From assembly GCA_910578835.1 (NCBI GenBank), contig CAJTSK010000002.1, forward strand, positions 1 to 64,000: a DNA stretch of 64,000 bases, read 5' to 3'. Of the stretch, positions 17,924 to 24,648 are shown one piece after another. This stretch comes from an uncultured Muribaculum sp. Lineage in GTDB: Bacteria; Bacteroidota; Bacteroidia; Bacteroidales; Muribaculaceae. Below the pieces are notes generated by a model that worked only from the letters and a program-made list of their open reading frames with translations, was not told the DNA's origin and did no database searches. The position numbers were made by a program, and so were the translations under genes. Positions within the stretch are counted from its first letter, which is position 1; every line of letters starts with the position of its first letter.

Positions 17924-19402
17924 ATGAAAATTCCTCAATTAATTTATTCGGCAATATTTGCCGCAATGACGCTATCATGTTCCTCTTCCGAGGTGCTGGA
18001 TTTTGTCGTGACAGATAATGTGGTTAATCCCTCTTACATTGGCAATGGGGTTGAGTGGGATCCTTATGACGAGGCAGATAGCTGGGGAGCGCCCGTATCT
18101 GACGATGATTGGGCTAAATTGTTTAGCCGTCTGGATTATATGCGCCCTCAATATGTGCGTTGCATGATTAATAGTCCTTTTCGTTATTATGATACTACGA
18201 CCGGCAAATATGATAAGAAAGCCAACACTGAATCCCTCTGCAAGCTCTTGCAGTATTGTACCGACAATGACATAACTGTTATCTACGGAGAATACAATCC
18301 TCCCGTATGGGATATGAAAAACGACCCCAAATGGGTTGATATGGCAGTGGACTACCTCAATATGCTCGTGGTTGAAAAGGGTTTTTCTTGTATCAAGTAC
18401 TTTGTGATTTTTAATGAACCTGATGGCGACTGGGCTTCTACAAATGGTGATTTTGAGCTTTGGTGTTCGATGGCAAAGAAATTTCACACAAAGATGGAAC
18501 AATATCCGGGGCTCATTGAAAAAGTTAAACTTGCCGGACCTGATGTTGTAGCTGATTATCATAATAAAAATTCAGAATTAAATACCGCCGGCTGGCTTGT
18601 CGAGACTGTAAAAAATGTCGATTCAATCATAGGGCTATATGATATTCACGCTTATCCCGGTCAAGCGGAAGTATTATCAGGAAATTATTCAGGATTACTT
18701 TCTGAATATAAGTCACTAATACCTGAAGGGAAGCAGATTGTGCTTGGCGAAGCGGGATATAAGTATTGGCGCGAGGCAGATTCTCTCCTTATGAAAGAAT
18801 ACAACCGGCGGGTGGAAGGCCATCCATTTACAAAAGGCAGTGATTGTAACATGCTCGTCTATGATTATTTTTATGGCATAGACATGGCGATTCTCGCCAC
18901 GGAGGTGATGAACTGCGGTTTTTCAGGCGTGGCGGCGTGGATGCTTGACGATGCCATGCACTCTCAGGGCGATTCCGGTAAGCCGGAAGATATCAAACTG
19001 TGGGGTATGTGGAATATTCTTGGTGAAGAGGTGTTCAATGACCCGTCACAAGAAGATATAAGACCGTGGTTCTATTCCTGGTCTCTTATGTGCCGTTATT
19101 TCCCTCGTGGATGTGATATTGTGAAAATTGATTATAAAGAAGACCCCGATATATTTGCTTGTGCAGCCAACTATGATGGCAAATATTCGATAGCAATAAT
19201 AAATAAAGGGGATAAAGATAAGGATATATCAGTGCGCTTTCCTCAGCAAAACGAAAGTCTCACCGTTTTCCGTTATGAAGAAGACAATTTGCAGCTTGAT
19301 GACAATGGATTTCTTGCCCCTGAAGAACAGGGTATAGTCGGTGACCGGTTTTCTACCGGGTTGTCCCCGCTGTCAATGATTTTAGTGACTCAGATTAAAT
19401 AA
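17924..19402 (+). CDS. clan GH-A glycosidase, paralogue 2 (lipoprotein)
   Basis: A 492-residue lipoprotein with a lipobox (LSC, Cys near 19) followed by SSSE. The architecture is the same as the preceding gene: barrel with FVIFNEPDG (acid/base Glu near 165) and VLGEAGYKY (nucleophile Glu near 276), then AAWMLDDAMHS, RPWFYSWSLMCR and a beta-sandwich tail. Shared blocks such as NGVEWDP, SRLDYMRP and IIGLYDIHAYP show common descent. Lipidation suggests action at the outer membrane, while its twin may be soluble. The family within clan GH-A is not identified. It lies 7 bases before the GH26 gene. Confidence 0.75.
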   Translation: MKIPQLIYSAIFAAMTLSCSSSEVLDFVVTDNVVNPSYIGNGVEWDPYDEADSWGAPVSDDDWAKLFSRLDYMRPQYVRCMINSPFRYYDTTTGKYDKKANTESLCKLLQYCTDNDITVIYGEYNPPVWDMKNDPKWVDMAVDYLNMLVVEKGFSCIKYFVIFNEPDGDWASTNGDFELWCSMAKKFHTKMEQYPGLIEKVKLAGPDVVADYHNKNSELNTAGWLVETVKNVDSIIGLYDIHAYPGQAEVLSGNYSGLLSEYKSLIPEGKQIVLGEAGYKYWREADSLLMKEYNRRVEGHPFTKGSDCNMLVYDYFYGIDMAILATEVMNCGFSGVAAWMLDDAMHSQGDSGKPEDIKLWGMWNILGEEVFNDPSQEDIRPWFYSWSLMCRYFPRGCDIVKIDYKEDPDIFACAANYDGKYSIAIINKGDKDKDISVRFPQQNESLTVFRYEEDNLQLDDNGFLAPEEQGIVGDRFSTGLSPLSMILVTQIK

Positions 19403-19409
19403 TAATGTC

Positions 19410-20600
19410 ATGAAACTTAACTCGCTTTTAAAAGCATCTTGCGTTGCATTTCTCGGATTAAGTATTTTCTCTTGTGGTGGAGACACACCCGGTGAACCGG
19501 CAAAGGGTAACGGACAGGAGGATAATACTGTTACGCTTAGCATAGTCGATAAACAGGCGACAGCTGAGACAAAGGCTCTTTATTCCAACCTTTGGGCTAT
19601 AGGCAAAAAAGGCTTTATGTTTGGACACCACGATGACCTTATGTATGGTCGTAAATGGTATAATGAACAAGGTCGGTCCGACACGAAAGATGTATGTGGT
19701 GATTATCCCGGTGTTTACAGCTTGGATTTTGCTGAACTAATGGATGACAGATATACTGATGTCGAGGCTGCGGCGATACGCCGTTGCTGTATTCTCGAAG
19801 CTCGCAATCGAGGAGAAGTTATCATGGCTTGTGCGCATTTGAATAATCCTCTTACCGGTGGCGATGCTTGGGATAACACCAGCAATAATGTAGTGTCGGA
19901 GATTCTTACTGACGGGTCTGCCACTCAACAGAAATTCACTTCATGGCTTGACCGTCTTGCGGAATTTGTTTTAAATCTTAAAGACAATTCCGGTAAACTT
20001 GTGCCAATCATATTCCGTCCTTTTCATGAACATACACAAAGTTGGGCATGGTGGGGCAGTACCTGCACGACTGAGGAGGAATACATTGCTCTATGGAAAT
20101 TTACGGTAAACTACTTGAAAGACGTAAAAGGAGTACATCAATTCATATATGCTATCGCTCCCCAAATTGACAGCCAAAAAAGCGAGGATGCATTCCTTTA
20201 TCGTTGGCCGGGGGATGACTATGTGGATTTTATCGGAATGGATTGTTATCAAGGTTTAAGTCCTGCTGTGTTTGCTGCCAATATAAAAACTATCAGCAAG
20301 CTGTCAAATTCTAAGTTAAAACCATGTGGAGTCACGGAGACAGGCGTAGAAGGGTTTTCTGATGCTGATTATTGGACAAAGCAAATCCTTACGCCTGCCA
20401 CCGGGCGCAATCTAAGCATGGTAGTGATGTGGCGCAATAAGTTTGTTGGCGCAAACGAGAATGACAAACATTATTATTCCATTTGGAAAGGACATCCATC
20501 AGAAAAGGATTTCATGAAATTCTACAACAGCAGCATTACTTTCTTCAGTAAAGATTTGCCCGACATGTACTCTGCTGTTGACGGGGTGAATGTAAACTGA
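19410..20600 (+). CDS. GH26 endo-beta-1,4-mannanase, lipoprotein
   Basis: A 396-residue lipoprotein (lipobox FSC, Cys near 22, then GGD). The TIM barrel shows the GH26 signatures: KGFMFGHHDDLMYG near the start of the barrel, IIFRPFHEH with acid/base Glu near 207, SWAWWG just after, and CGVTETGVEG with nucleophile Glu near 310. GH26 enzymes of this type cut beta-1,4-mannan backbones. A lipid anchor plus a glycine/acidic linker suggests display at the cell surface, where it would start degradation before SusCD uptake. Last gene of the plus-strand PUL arm. Confidence 0.9.
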   Translation: MKLNSLLKASCVAFLGLSIFSCGGDTPGEPAKGNGQEDNTVTLSIVDKQATAETKALYSNLWAIGKKGFMFGHHDDLMYGRKWYNEQGRSDTKDVCGDYPGVYSLDFAELMDDRYTDVEAAAIRRCCILEARNRGEVIMACAHLNNPLTGGDAWDNTSNNVVSEILTDGSATQQKFTSWLDRLAEFVLNLKDNSGKLVPIIFRPFHEHTQSWAWWGSTCTTEEEYIALWKFTVNYLKDVKGVHQFIYAIAPQIDSQKSEDAFLYRWPGDDYVDFIGMDCYQGLSPAVFAANIKTISKLSNSKLKPCGVTETGVEGFSDADYWTKQILTPATGRNLSMVVMWRNKFVGANENDKHYYSIWKGHPSEKDFMKFYNSSITFFSKDLPDMYSAVDGVNVN

Positions 20601-20663
20601 TAAATCTCGCTCTTCTGAGGTCAAGCGTCTATAAACAAGATGGCTGTCCATGAAAAAAGTATT

Positions 20664-20701
20664 TAAAAAGAGAGCCGCTATCCATTATGGTCAGCGGCTC
20701 T
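20664..20701 (-). terminator. terminator of the small minus-strand module
   Basis: AGAGCCGCT (20671-20679) pairs with AGCGGCTCT (20693-20701) around a 13-base loop. On the minus strand the stem is followed by CTTTTT. It lies in the convergent gap with the GH26 gene and may stop both strands. Confidence 0.65.
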
Positions 20702-21020
20702 TGCTTATATAACGACATACACACATCCCAAGGTAACTCTTGGCATGTGCTGTATCGCGTACAGGTGTGTTAATATTTGTTGGCGCAAAAAAAACGTGCC
20801 TCATAAGGGCACGGCAGAACGTTTGACTTTCGCCGGCATTGGCGACTCCTGAAGTGTACTTACGATTGATTCCGGCGCGTTGAGCAACCTTGGACACATT
20901 GAAGAAATCAAAGTACTCGAAGAATGATTTCATGTCGTAATGATATACAGACTCCAGTTCAATCGGTGTCTTACCTTCTTCACGGAGCATGCTTTTAATC
21001 TCCTTGTAAGCCTTAAGCAT
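20691..21020 (-). CDS. small HTH-like protein, possibly frameshifted
   Basis: A 109-residue frame. The first ~60 residues look like a genuine small regulator: an acidic/basic lead, then FFEYFDFFNVSKVAQRAGIN, which resembles a helix-turn-helix of short Bacteroidales DNA-binding proteins. After GVANAGESQT the sequence becomes Cys- and aromatic-rich and unlike the family. A terminator-like hairpin with a T-run sits inside this tail (20787-20813). A frameshift or a truncated 3-prime end is therefore likely, although the annotated stop falls neatly in the following terminator stem. Function unknown. Confidence 0.45.
   Translation of the reverse strand: MLKAYKEIKSMLREEGKTPIELESVYHYDMKSFFEYFDFFNVSKVAQRAGINRKYTSGVANAGESQTFCRALMRHVFFAPTNINTPVRDTAHAKSYLGMCVCRYISKSR
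20787..20813 (-). terminator. hairpin with T-run inside the small HTH-like frame
   Basis: CGTGCC (20795-20800) pairs with GGCACG (20808-20813). On the minus strand eight Ts follow (20787-20794). A terminator within an open frame is odd and supports decay of the gene's 3-prime part. Confidence 0.5.
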
Positions 21021-21154
21021 GTCAGCTTTTGCCTCCTGTGGCTGTCAATCCAGTCTCCAGTTCGGAATACTTCATAAAATAAATGTCCACTTGTTGCTAA
21101 AAACATCACAAAGGCAGCAATTATGCTCCATGCGTGTAAGCGTTTACTCCACAT
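20930..21154 (-). CDS. small membrane protein, unknown
   Basis: A 74-residue frame beginning MWSKRLHAWSIIAAFVMFLA: a basic start, one transmembrane segment, then a polar basic tail. It overlaps the following HTH-like frame by 91 bases. It sits directly behind the -7 box at 21239-21246, so the transcript probably contains it. No family is recognised. It may be a true small membrane protein or an untranslated leader. Confidence 0.35.
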   Translation of the reverse strand: MWSKRLHAWSIIAAFVMFLATSGHLFYEVFRTGDWIDSHRRQKLTCLRLTRRLKACSVKKVRHRLNWSLYIITT

Positions 21155-21230
21155 TATTAAAAAATGTGGACTGGAGGAGTCTCTCTTTGATTTTCAAGTC
21201 TCGTGTTGCCATATATTCAATTGTAATTGT

Positions 21231-21238
21231 TATATTTG
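21231..21238 (+). promoter_or_regulatory. possible -7 box toward the HTH/FtsK-gamma cassette
   Basis: TATATTTG matches the Bacteroidetes consensus and points at the truncated HTH frame (start 21330) and the cassette behind it. The leader would be about 90 bases. No convincing -33 element. Confidence 0.4.
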
Positions 21239-21246
21239 CAAAGTTA
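21239..21246 (-). promoter_or_regulatory. -7 box for the small minus-strand module
   Basis: Reads TAACTTTG on the minus strand, with TTTTG about 17 bases upstream. On the plus strand the adjacent bases 21231-21238 read TATATTTG, so divergent promoters may overlap here. Confidence 0.5.
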
Positions 21247-21329
21247 CGTTTGCGTTTACGTAGCAAAAGATAAGGTGATACTATGTGATATGTAATATTG
21301 TATTATGTATTTTAGATTTTATTAATAAT

Positions 21330-21461
21330 ATGGTATTAGCAAACCGAATAAATAAAATTGTGGAATATTCAAAATTAAGTATTCTTAAATTTGCTGAATA
21401 TGTTGGCTTTAAGACTCCTCAGACGGTAAGGGGATTAATTAAAGGTGACTTTATCTGTTAG
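21330..21461 (+). pseudogene. truncated XRE-like repressor N-terminus (43 residues)
   Basis: The frame reads MVLANRINKIVEYSKLSILK then FAEYVGFKTPQTVRGLIKGD and stops. This is the usual first ~45 residues of a Bacteroidales XRE/LexA-like repressor, ending just after the recognition helix with no C-terminal part. It stops 10 bases before the next gene. Either a repressor was cut when the cassette arrived, or it is a minimal HTH peptide that regulates the cassette. I favour truncation. Confidence 0.5.
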
Positions 21462-21471
21462 TATCAAGTAT

Positions 21472-22737
21472 ATGGGTATATATTATCGTAAAAGAGTAAG
21501 GCTTTTTAAAGGCTTTAACATAAACTTCAGTAGGAGTGGACCGAGTATCTCTGTCGGTCCGCGTGGCGCTAAACTGAATTTCAGTAAACGTGGTGTATAT
21601 GCTTCGGCGTGTATCCCCGGAACTGGAATATATATGCGTCAAAAAATAGCCGGAGGGAAAATGAAAAAGAAAGGTATAATGCGGCAACAATCCCCGACTC
21701 CAGTTGATACACCTATTGCGGTCTTTATACTGTTGGGTGCCATTCCAATAGGATTCTTGCTGCCGGTATTAACACCTCTTCCATGGTGGTCATGCATTAT
21801 CGTTTGGGTGGCAGCCTTTTTTGTTGGGGTTATTGTAGCTTCATGTGAAAAAGAGAACAATGCCTTGCGCCAATTAGCTGCAGAATCTCATGATACGGAA
21901 TGTTTCGTTCGATGCCCAGAGGAAGTGAAAAAGGGGTTAGAGAGTGATGTTGCTATTGATGAAAATATGCATGCACCTAATGTCTGTATAATTGAAAAGA
22001 TAGTCATTAAAAACGCTGACCCGCTTTTTAAGGATGTGGCAAGGTTTATAGTAAATGAAGATTTCGCAACTACATCAAAAATACAACGCCATTTTCAGAT
22101 AGGATATGCTCGTTCTGGTAAAATCATGGACCAGCTTGAGTATGCCGGGATTGTTGGGGCTCCGTCGGGGGCGCGACCTCGCCAGATTTTGATTAATGGC
22201 GACGGTATAGAGCGACTGCTGGATGCAATTCAGTTAGAGGAAGAATCGCTCACTCCCGAAGAAGAAATTCTTGCTCGTAGAGCGGCTATGTGGGCTGAAA
22301 TCGAATCTCAAAAGAGCCAGGAAGAATGTGAGTTTGATAATAAGCTCAAAAAGGCACGAGATATAATATCGCTCGCAGCCAATGAGGAGAAGAAAGGAAT
22401 GATAAAGGAGGCAATTACTCATTATGAAGAGGTCGTTTCCATGGAAGTCCCCGTTAAGCTGCCGTATGACCGCCTGCCGATTCTTTATCGCAGATTTAAA
22501 AATTACGAGGATGAGATTCGTGTTTTAAATACGGCGATAAAGGTATTTACAAAGGAAAATGAACGCAGGGCGACTTACGCGATAAAACTTGGATATGTGG
22601 ATTTTACTAAAGCTATGCAGGCATTGGAGACAAATGAATGTATTAGGGATGAAAAAGGAATCATATTGCTTTCCATCTATGACATAAATAGCTATTATGA
22701 CCGCTTAAAGAAAGCGAAAAACCTATCAGACAAATAA
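21472..22737 (+). CDS. DUF4236 / membrane / FtsK-gamma / TPR-like fusion protein
   Basis: A 421-residue protein of unusual architecture. Residues 1-55 form a DUF4236 domain (RKRVRLFKGFNINFSRSGPS, then GPRGAKLNFSKRGVY and IPGTGIY). Two membrane segments follow at about 81-101 and 105-125. Residues ~183-242 match the FtsK gamma winged-helix domain (DPLFKDVARFIV, IQRHFQIGYARSGKIMDQLE, AGIV), which in FtsK reads DNA polarity sequences. Residues ~265-375 are charged helices that look TPR-like. There is no FtsK ATPase. Start at 21472 is chosen because DUF4236 proteins begin with MG-aromatic-RK; the open frame from 21445 uses GTG and overlaps the previous frame. Function unknown; membrane-linked DNA sensing is a guess. 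Confidence 0.75.
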   Translation: MGIYYRKRVRLFKGFNINFSRSGPSISVGPRGAKLNFSKRGVYASACIPGTGIYMRQKIAGGKMKKKGIMRQQSPTPVDTPIAVFILLGAIPIGFLLPVLTPLPWWSCIIVWVAAFFVGVIVASCEKENNALRQLAAESHDTECFVRCPEEVKKGLESDVAIDENMHAPNVCIIEKIVIKNADPLFKDVARFIVNEDFATTSKIQRHFQIGYARSGKIMDQLEYAGIVGAPSGARPRQILINGDGIERLLDAIQLEEESLTPEEEILARRAAMWAEIESQKSQEECEFDNKLKKARDIISLAANEEKKGMIKEAITHYEEVVSMEVPVKLPYDRLPILYRRFKNYEDEIRVLNTAIKVFTKENERRATYAIKLGYVDFTKAMQALETNECIRDEKGIILLSIYDINSYYDRLKKAKNLSDK

Positions 22738-22755
22738 CCCCCTAAATATATACTT

Positions 22756-23853
22756 ATGGATTTTAAAGACACCTTATTGCAACTCGCGGAACGTATCGAA
22801 AAACAAAAAGATAACGTAGCCACGGAGGAAGCCACGAAAAACGCTTTCATAATGCCGATGATTGCGGCTTTGGGATATGACGTGTTTAACCCGTTTGAGG
22901 TAGTCCCTGAACTTGACTGTGACCTCGTGAAGAAAAAAGGAGAGAAGATTGACTACGCGATTAAAAAGGATGACGAGACCATACTCTTGATTGAATGCAA
23001 GCATTGCGGTCAAGACTTAAATCTTCATGATACACAATTAAAAAAATACTTTGTCGCGTCTAATGCCCGGTTTGGCGTGTTGACCAACGGAATCGAATAT
23101 CGTTTCTATACCGACCTTGAAAAGGTGAATATAATGGATGACAAGCCGTTCCTTGTGATAGACATACTCGATATGTCCGATAACGATATAGAACAGCTTA
23201 AGAAGTTCCATAAGTCGTACTATAATGAAGAAAACATACTGAGCACCGCACAGGAGCTTAAATACACAACCGAACTTCGGAATCTGATATGCAAGGAGTT
23301 TGATTGCCCATCACCGGATTTTGTGAAATTTTTCACAAAGCAGGTTTATGATGGGGTCGTAAACCAAAGAGTCATTGACCAATTCACCCCGCTAATAAAG
23401 AAGTCCATAATGTCGATTGTAAACGACACTATTTCTGACAGGCTTAATCTTGCAATAAAGACAAATGAGGATGCGGTGACCGATTCAGCCGTATCGCAGC
23501 CTGTGAATGAAGACGTATTGCCGGATGGCGTGGTGTTCTATGACAAAGAAACAGGAGTGGCGACCACTGAATATGAGTTGGATAGTTTTCTTGTCGTTAA
23601 AGCCATTTTACGACCGGTAGTAGATGTCAGCAGAGTGTATTACCGCGACACATTGTCTTATTTTGGCATATTGCTTGACGATAATAACCGCAAGCCGATA
23701 TGTAGAATGTATTTCAATGCTCAGTCAGTCAAATATATTTCGACATTCGATGAAAACAAGAAAGAGACAAAGCACGAAATAAAGTCTCTTGATGACATTT
23801 ATGATTACACCGAGCAGCTTCGCGCTACCATCTTGTATTACGATAAAAAATAA
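22756..23853 (+). CDS. standalone HsdR N-terminal-like nuclease domain protein
   Basis: A 365-residue protein. Its first ~150 residues match the HSDR_N/HSDR_N_2 domain of type I restriction R subunits: EEATKNAFIMPMIAALGYDV near 24-43, then the PD-(D/E)XK core with KIDYAI (Asp near 66) and LLIECKHCG (Glu near 80, Lys near 82), followed by NARFGVLTNGIEYRFYTD. The helicase domain of HsdR is absent, and there is no HsdM or HsdS nearby. The C-terminal ~150 residues, mostly beta, are unrecognised. Such short proteins occur in mobile elements and are suspected nucleases. It lies 18 bases after the FtsK-gamma fusion gene, so the two probably act together. Confidence 0.75.
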   Translation: MDFKDTLLQLAERIEKQKDNVATEEATKNAFIMPMIAALGYDVFNPFEVVPELDCDLVKKKGEKIDYAIKKDDETILLIECKHCGQDLNLHDTQLKKYFVASNARFGVLTNGIEYRFYTDLEKVNIMDDKPFLVIDILDMSDNDIEQLKKFHKSYYNEENILSTAQELKYTTELRNLICKEFDCPSPDFVKFFTKQVYDGVVNQRVIDQFTPLIKKSIMSIVNDTISDRLNLAIKTNEDAVTDSAVSQPVNEDVLPDGVVFYDKETGVATTEYELDSFLVVKAILRPVVDVSRVYYRDTLSYFGILLDDNNRKPICRMYFNAQSVKYISTFDENKKETKHEIKSLDDIYDYTEQLRATILYYDKK

Positions 23854-23876
23854 TATTGACCACTAAATTTTTAATC

Positions 23877-24236
23877 ATGGAAATTTTAATCGCTTTAGTC
23901 TCATTGGCAGGTAGCATCCTGTCGATAATCCTGTTTTTCAAACTTTGGAAAGCCTGTGATGACATCACGACAATCTCAAAAAATGTCAAACCTCCCTATG
24001 ATGACATATTTTTACATATCCTTGCCGGTTATGAAGATGAAGCAATAAAAGCATTAAAACTTGACTATGTTAAGAAATTAAGATATAAGGACATGGTTGG
24101 TGGAGACATTCAGGCAGTAATGAATAAATACCTGCCAATCTTTCAGAAATTAGGGATAGAGCTTCCTCAGCACCTGAAAGATGTATCAGCATATCATCAG
24201 TATTGTAACAAATTATCTGAATTAGATTCCCTTTAA
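23877..24236 (+). CDS. small membrane-anchored protein, unknown
   Basis: A 119-residue protein from the ATG at 23877. The upstream TTG at 23856 would add seven residues and is less likely. It has one N-terminal membrane segment (EILIALVSLAGSILSIILFF) and then about 95 residues of charged, mainly helical sequence ending LSELDSL. No family is recognised. It is third in the cassette, 23 bases after the nuclease-like gene. The orientation suggests a membrane anchor with a cytosolic domain, as seen in some accessory or defence modules; function is not known. Confidence 0.65.
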   Translation: MEILIALVSLAGSILSIILFFKLWKACDDITTISKNVKPPYDDIFLHILAGYEDEAIKALKLDYVKKLRYKDMVGGDIQAVMNKYLPIFQKLGIELPQHLKDVSAYHQYCNKLSELDSL

Positions 24237-24279
24237 TCTAATTGATAGATAGCCGGACTCATGAAGCCCGGCTATTGTT

Positions 24280-24411
24280 TTATCCATTCCCATAAAGCAC
24301 CCGGTCTATGACGCGGCGGTTGGCTTCGTCTACCTTGCGCATGTCCTCGCATATGTAGATATTGGTGGTGTCGTGACCGTCGCTGTGTCTCGCCCATTCA
24401 TGAATGTTGGA
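24280..24411 (-). pseudogene. orphan C-terminal coding fragment beside tRNA-Gly
   Basis: On the minus strand the frame reads NIHEWARHSDGHDTTNIYIC, then a charged helix-like tail to a stop at 24280. The composition is protein-like and GC-richer than the cassette, but there is no start: upstream the frame runs into the tRNA terminator and the tRNA itself. The HxDGHDTTxIYI stretch is reminiscent of the end of a tyrosine recombinase, which would fit a tRNA integration site. The match is weak, so the family is left open. Confidence 0.35.
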
Positions 24412-24416
24412 TAAAG

Positions 24417-24454
24417 AAAAATCTGACAGCTTGCAGGAGCTAACTGTCAGATTT
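24417..24454 (-). terminator. terminator of tRNA-Gly
   Basis: AATCTGACAG and CTGTCAGATT form a strong stem; with flanking A and T runs it can act on both strands. On the minus strand it begins about 8 bases after the tRNA 3-prime end and is followed by TTTTTC. Confidence 0.7.
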
Positions 24455-24461
24455 TCAGCGG

Positions 24462-24534
24462 AGCGGTAAACGAGGCTCGAACTCGCGACCCTCAGCTTGG
24501 GAAGCTGATGCTCTACCAACTGAGCTATTACCGC
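24462..24534 (-). tRNA. tRNA-Gly (anticodon CCC)
   Basis: A 73-base cloverleaf on the minus strand. The acceptor GCGGTAA pairs with TTACCGC, the D-arm reads AGCTCAGTTGGTAGAGC, the anticodon stem TCAGC/GCTGA encloses TTCCCAA (anticodon CCC, glycine GGG), and the T-loop TTCGAGC is canonical. CCA is not encoded. It has its own promoter and terminator. tRNA genes are common integration targets, and the accessory cassette ends next to it. Confidence 0.93.
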
Positions 24535-24555
24535 GTGGGGTTGATTTGTGTGATG

Positions 24556-24586
24556 CAAAGTTACAAATAATTTATTTAAATGGCAA
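24556..24586 (-). promoter_or_regulatory. tRNA-Gly promoter
   Basis: On the minus strand: TTG (24584-24586), 20 bases, then TAACTTTG (24556-24563). The transcription start would fall about 15 bases before the tRNA. Confidence 0.6.
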
Positions 24587-24591
24587 TAAAA

Positions 24592-24626
24592 AATGTGCGC
24601 AATGACCCCAAATCATTGCGCACATT
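24592..24626 (-). terminator. terminator of the TPR lipoprotein gene
   Basis: AATGTGCGCAATGA and TCATTGCGCACATT are perfect 14-bp inverted copies around a 7-base loop. On the minus strand a TTTTTATT tract follows. Confidence 0.85.
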
Positions 24627-24648
24627 GGTCAGTACGGGTTATTGCCTG

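Noticed and set aside
22756..23853. A type I restriction-modification system
   Set aside because: Only the HsdR N-terminal domain type is present; no helicase, HsdM or HsdS genes lie nearby.
24280..24558. A 92-residue minus-strand protein
   Set aside because: Its first half is read straight through the tRNA-Gly gene and its terminator; only the last ~43 codons look like former coding sequence.
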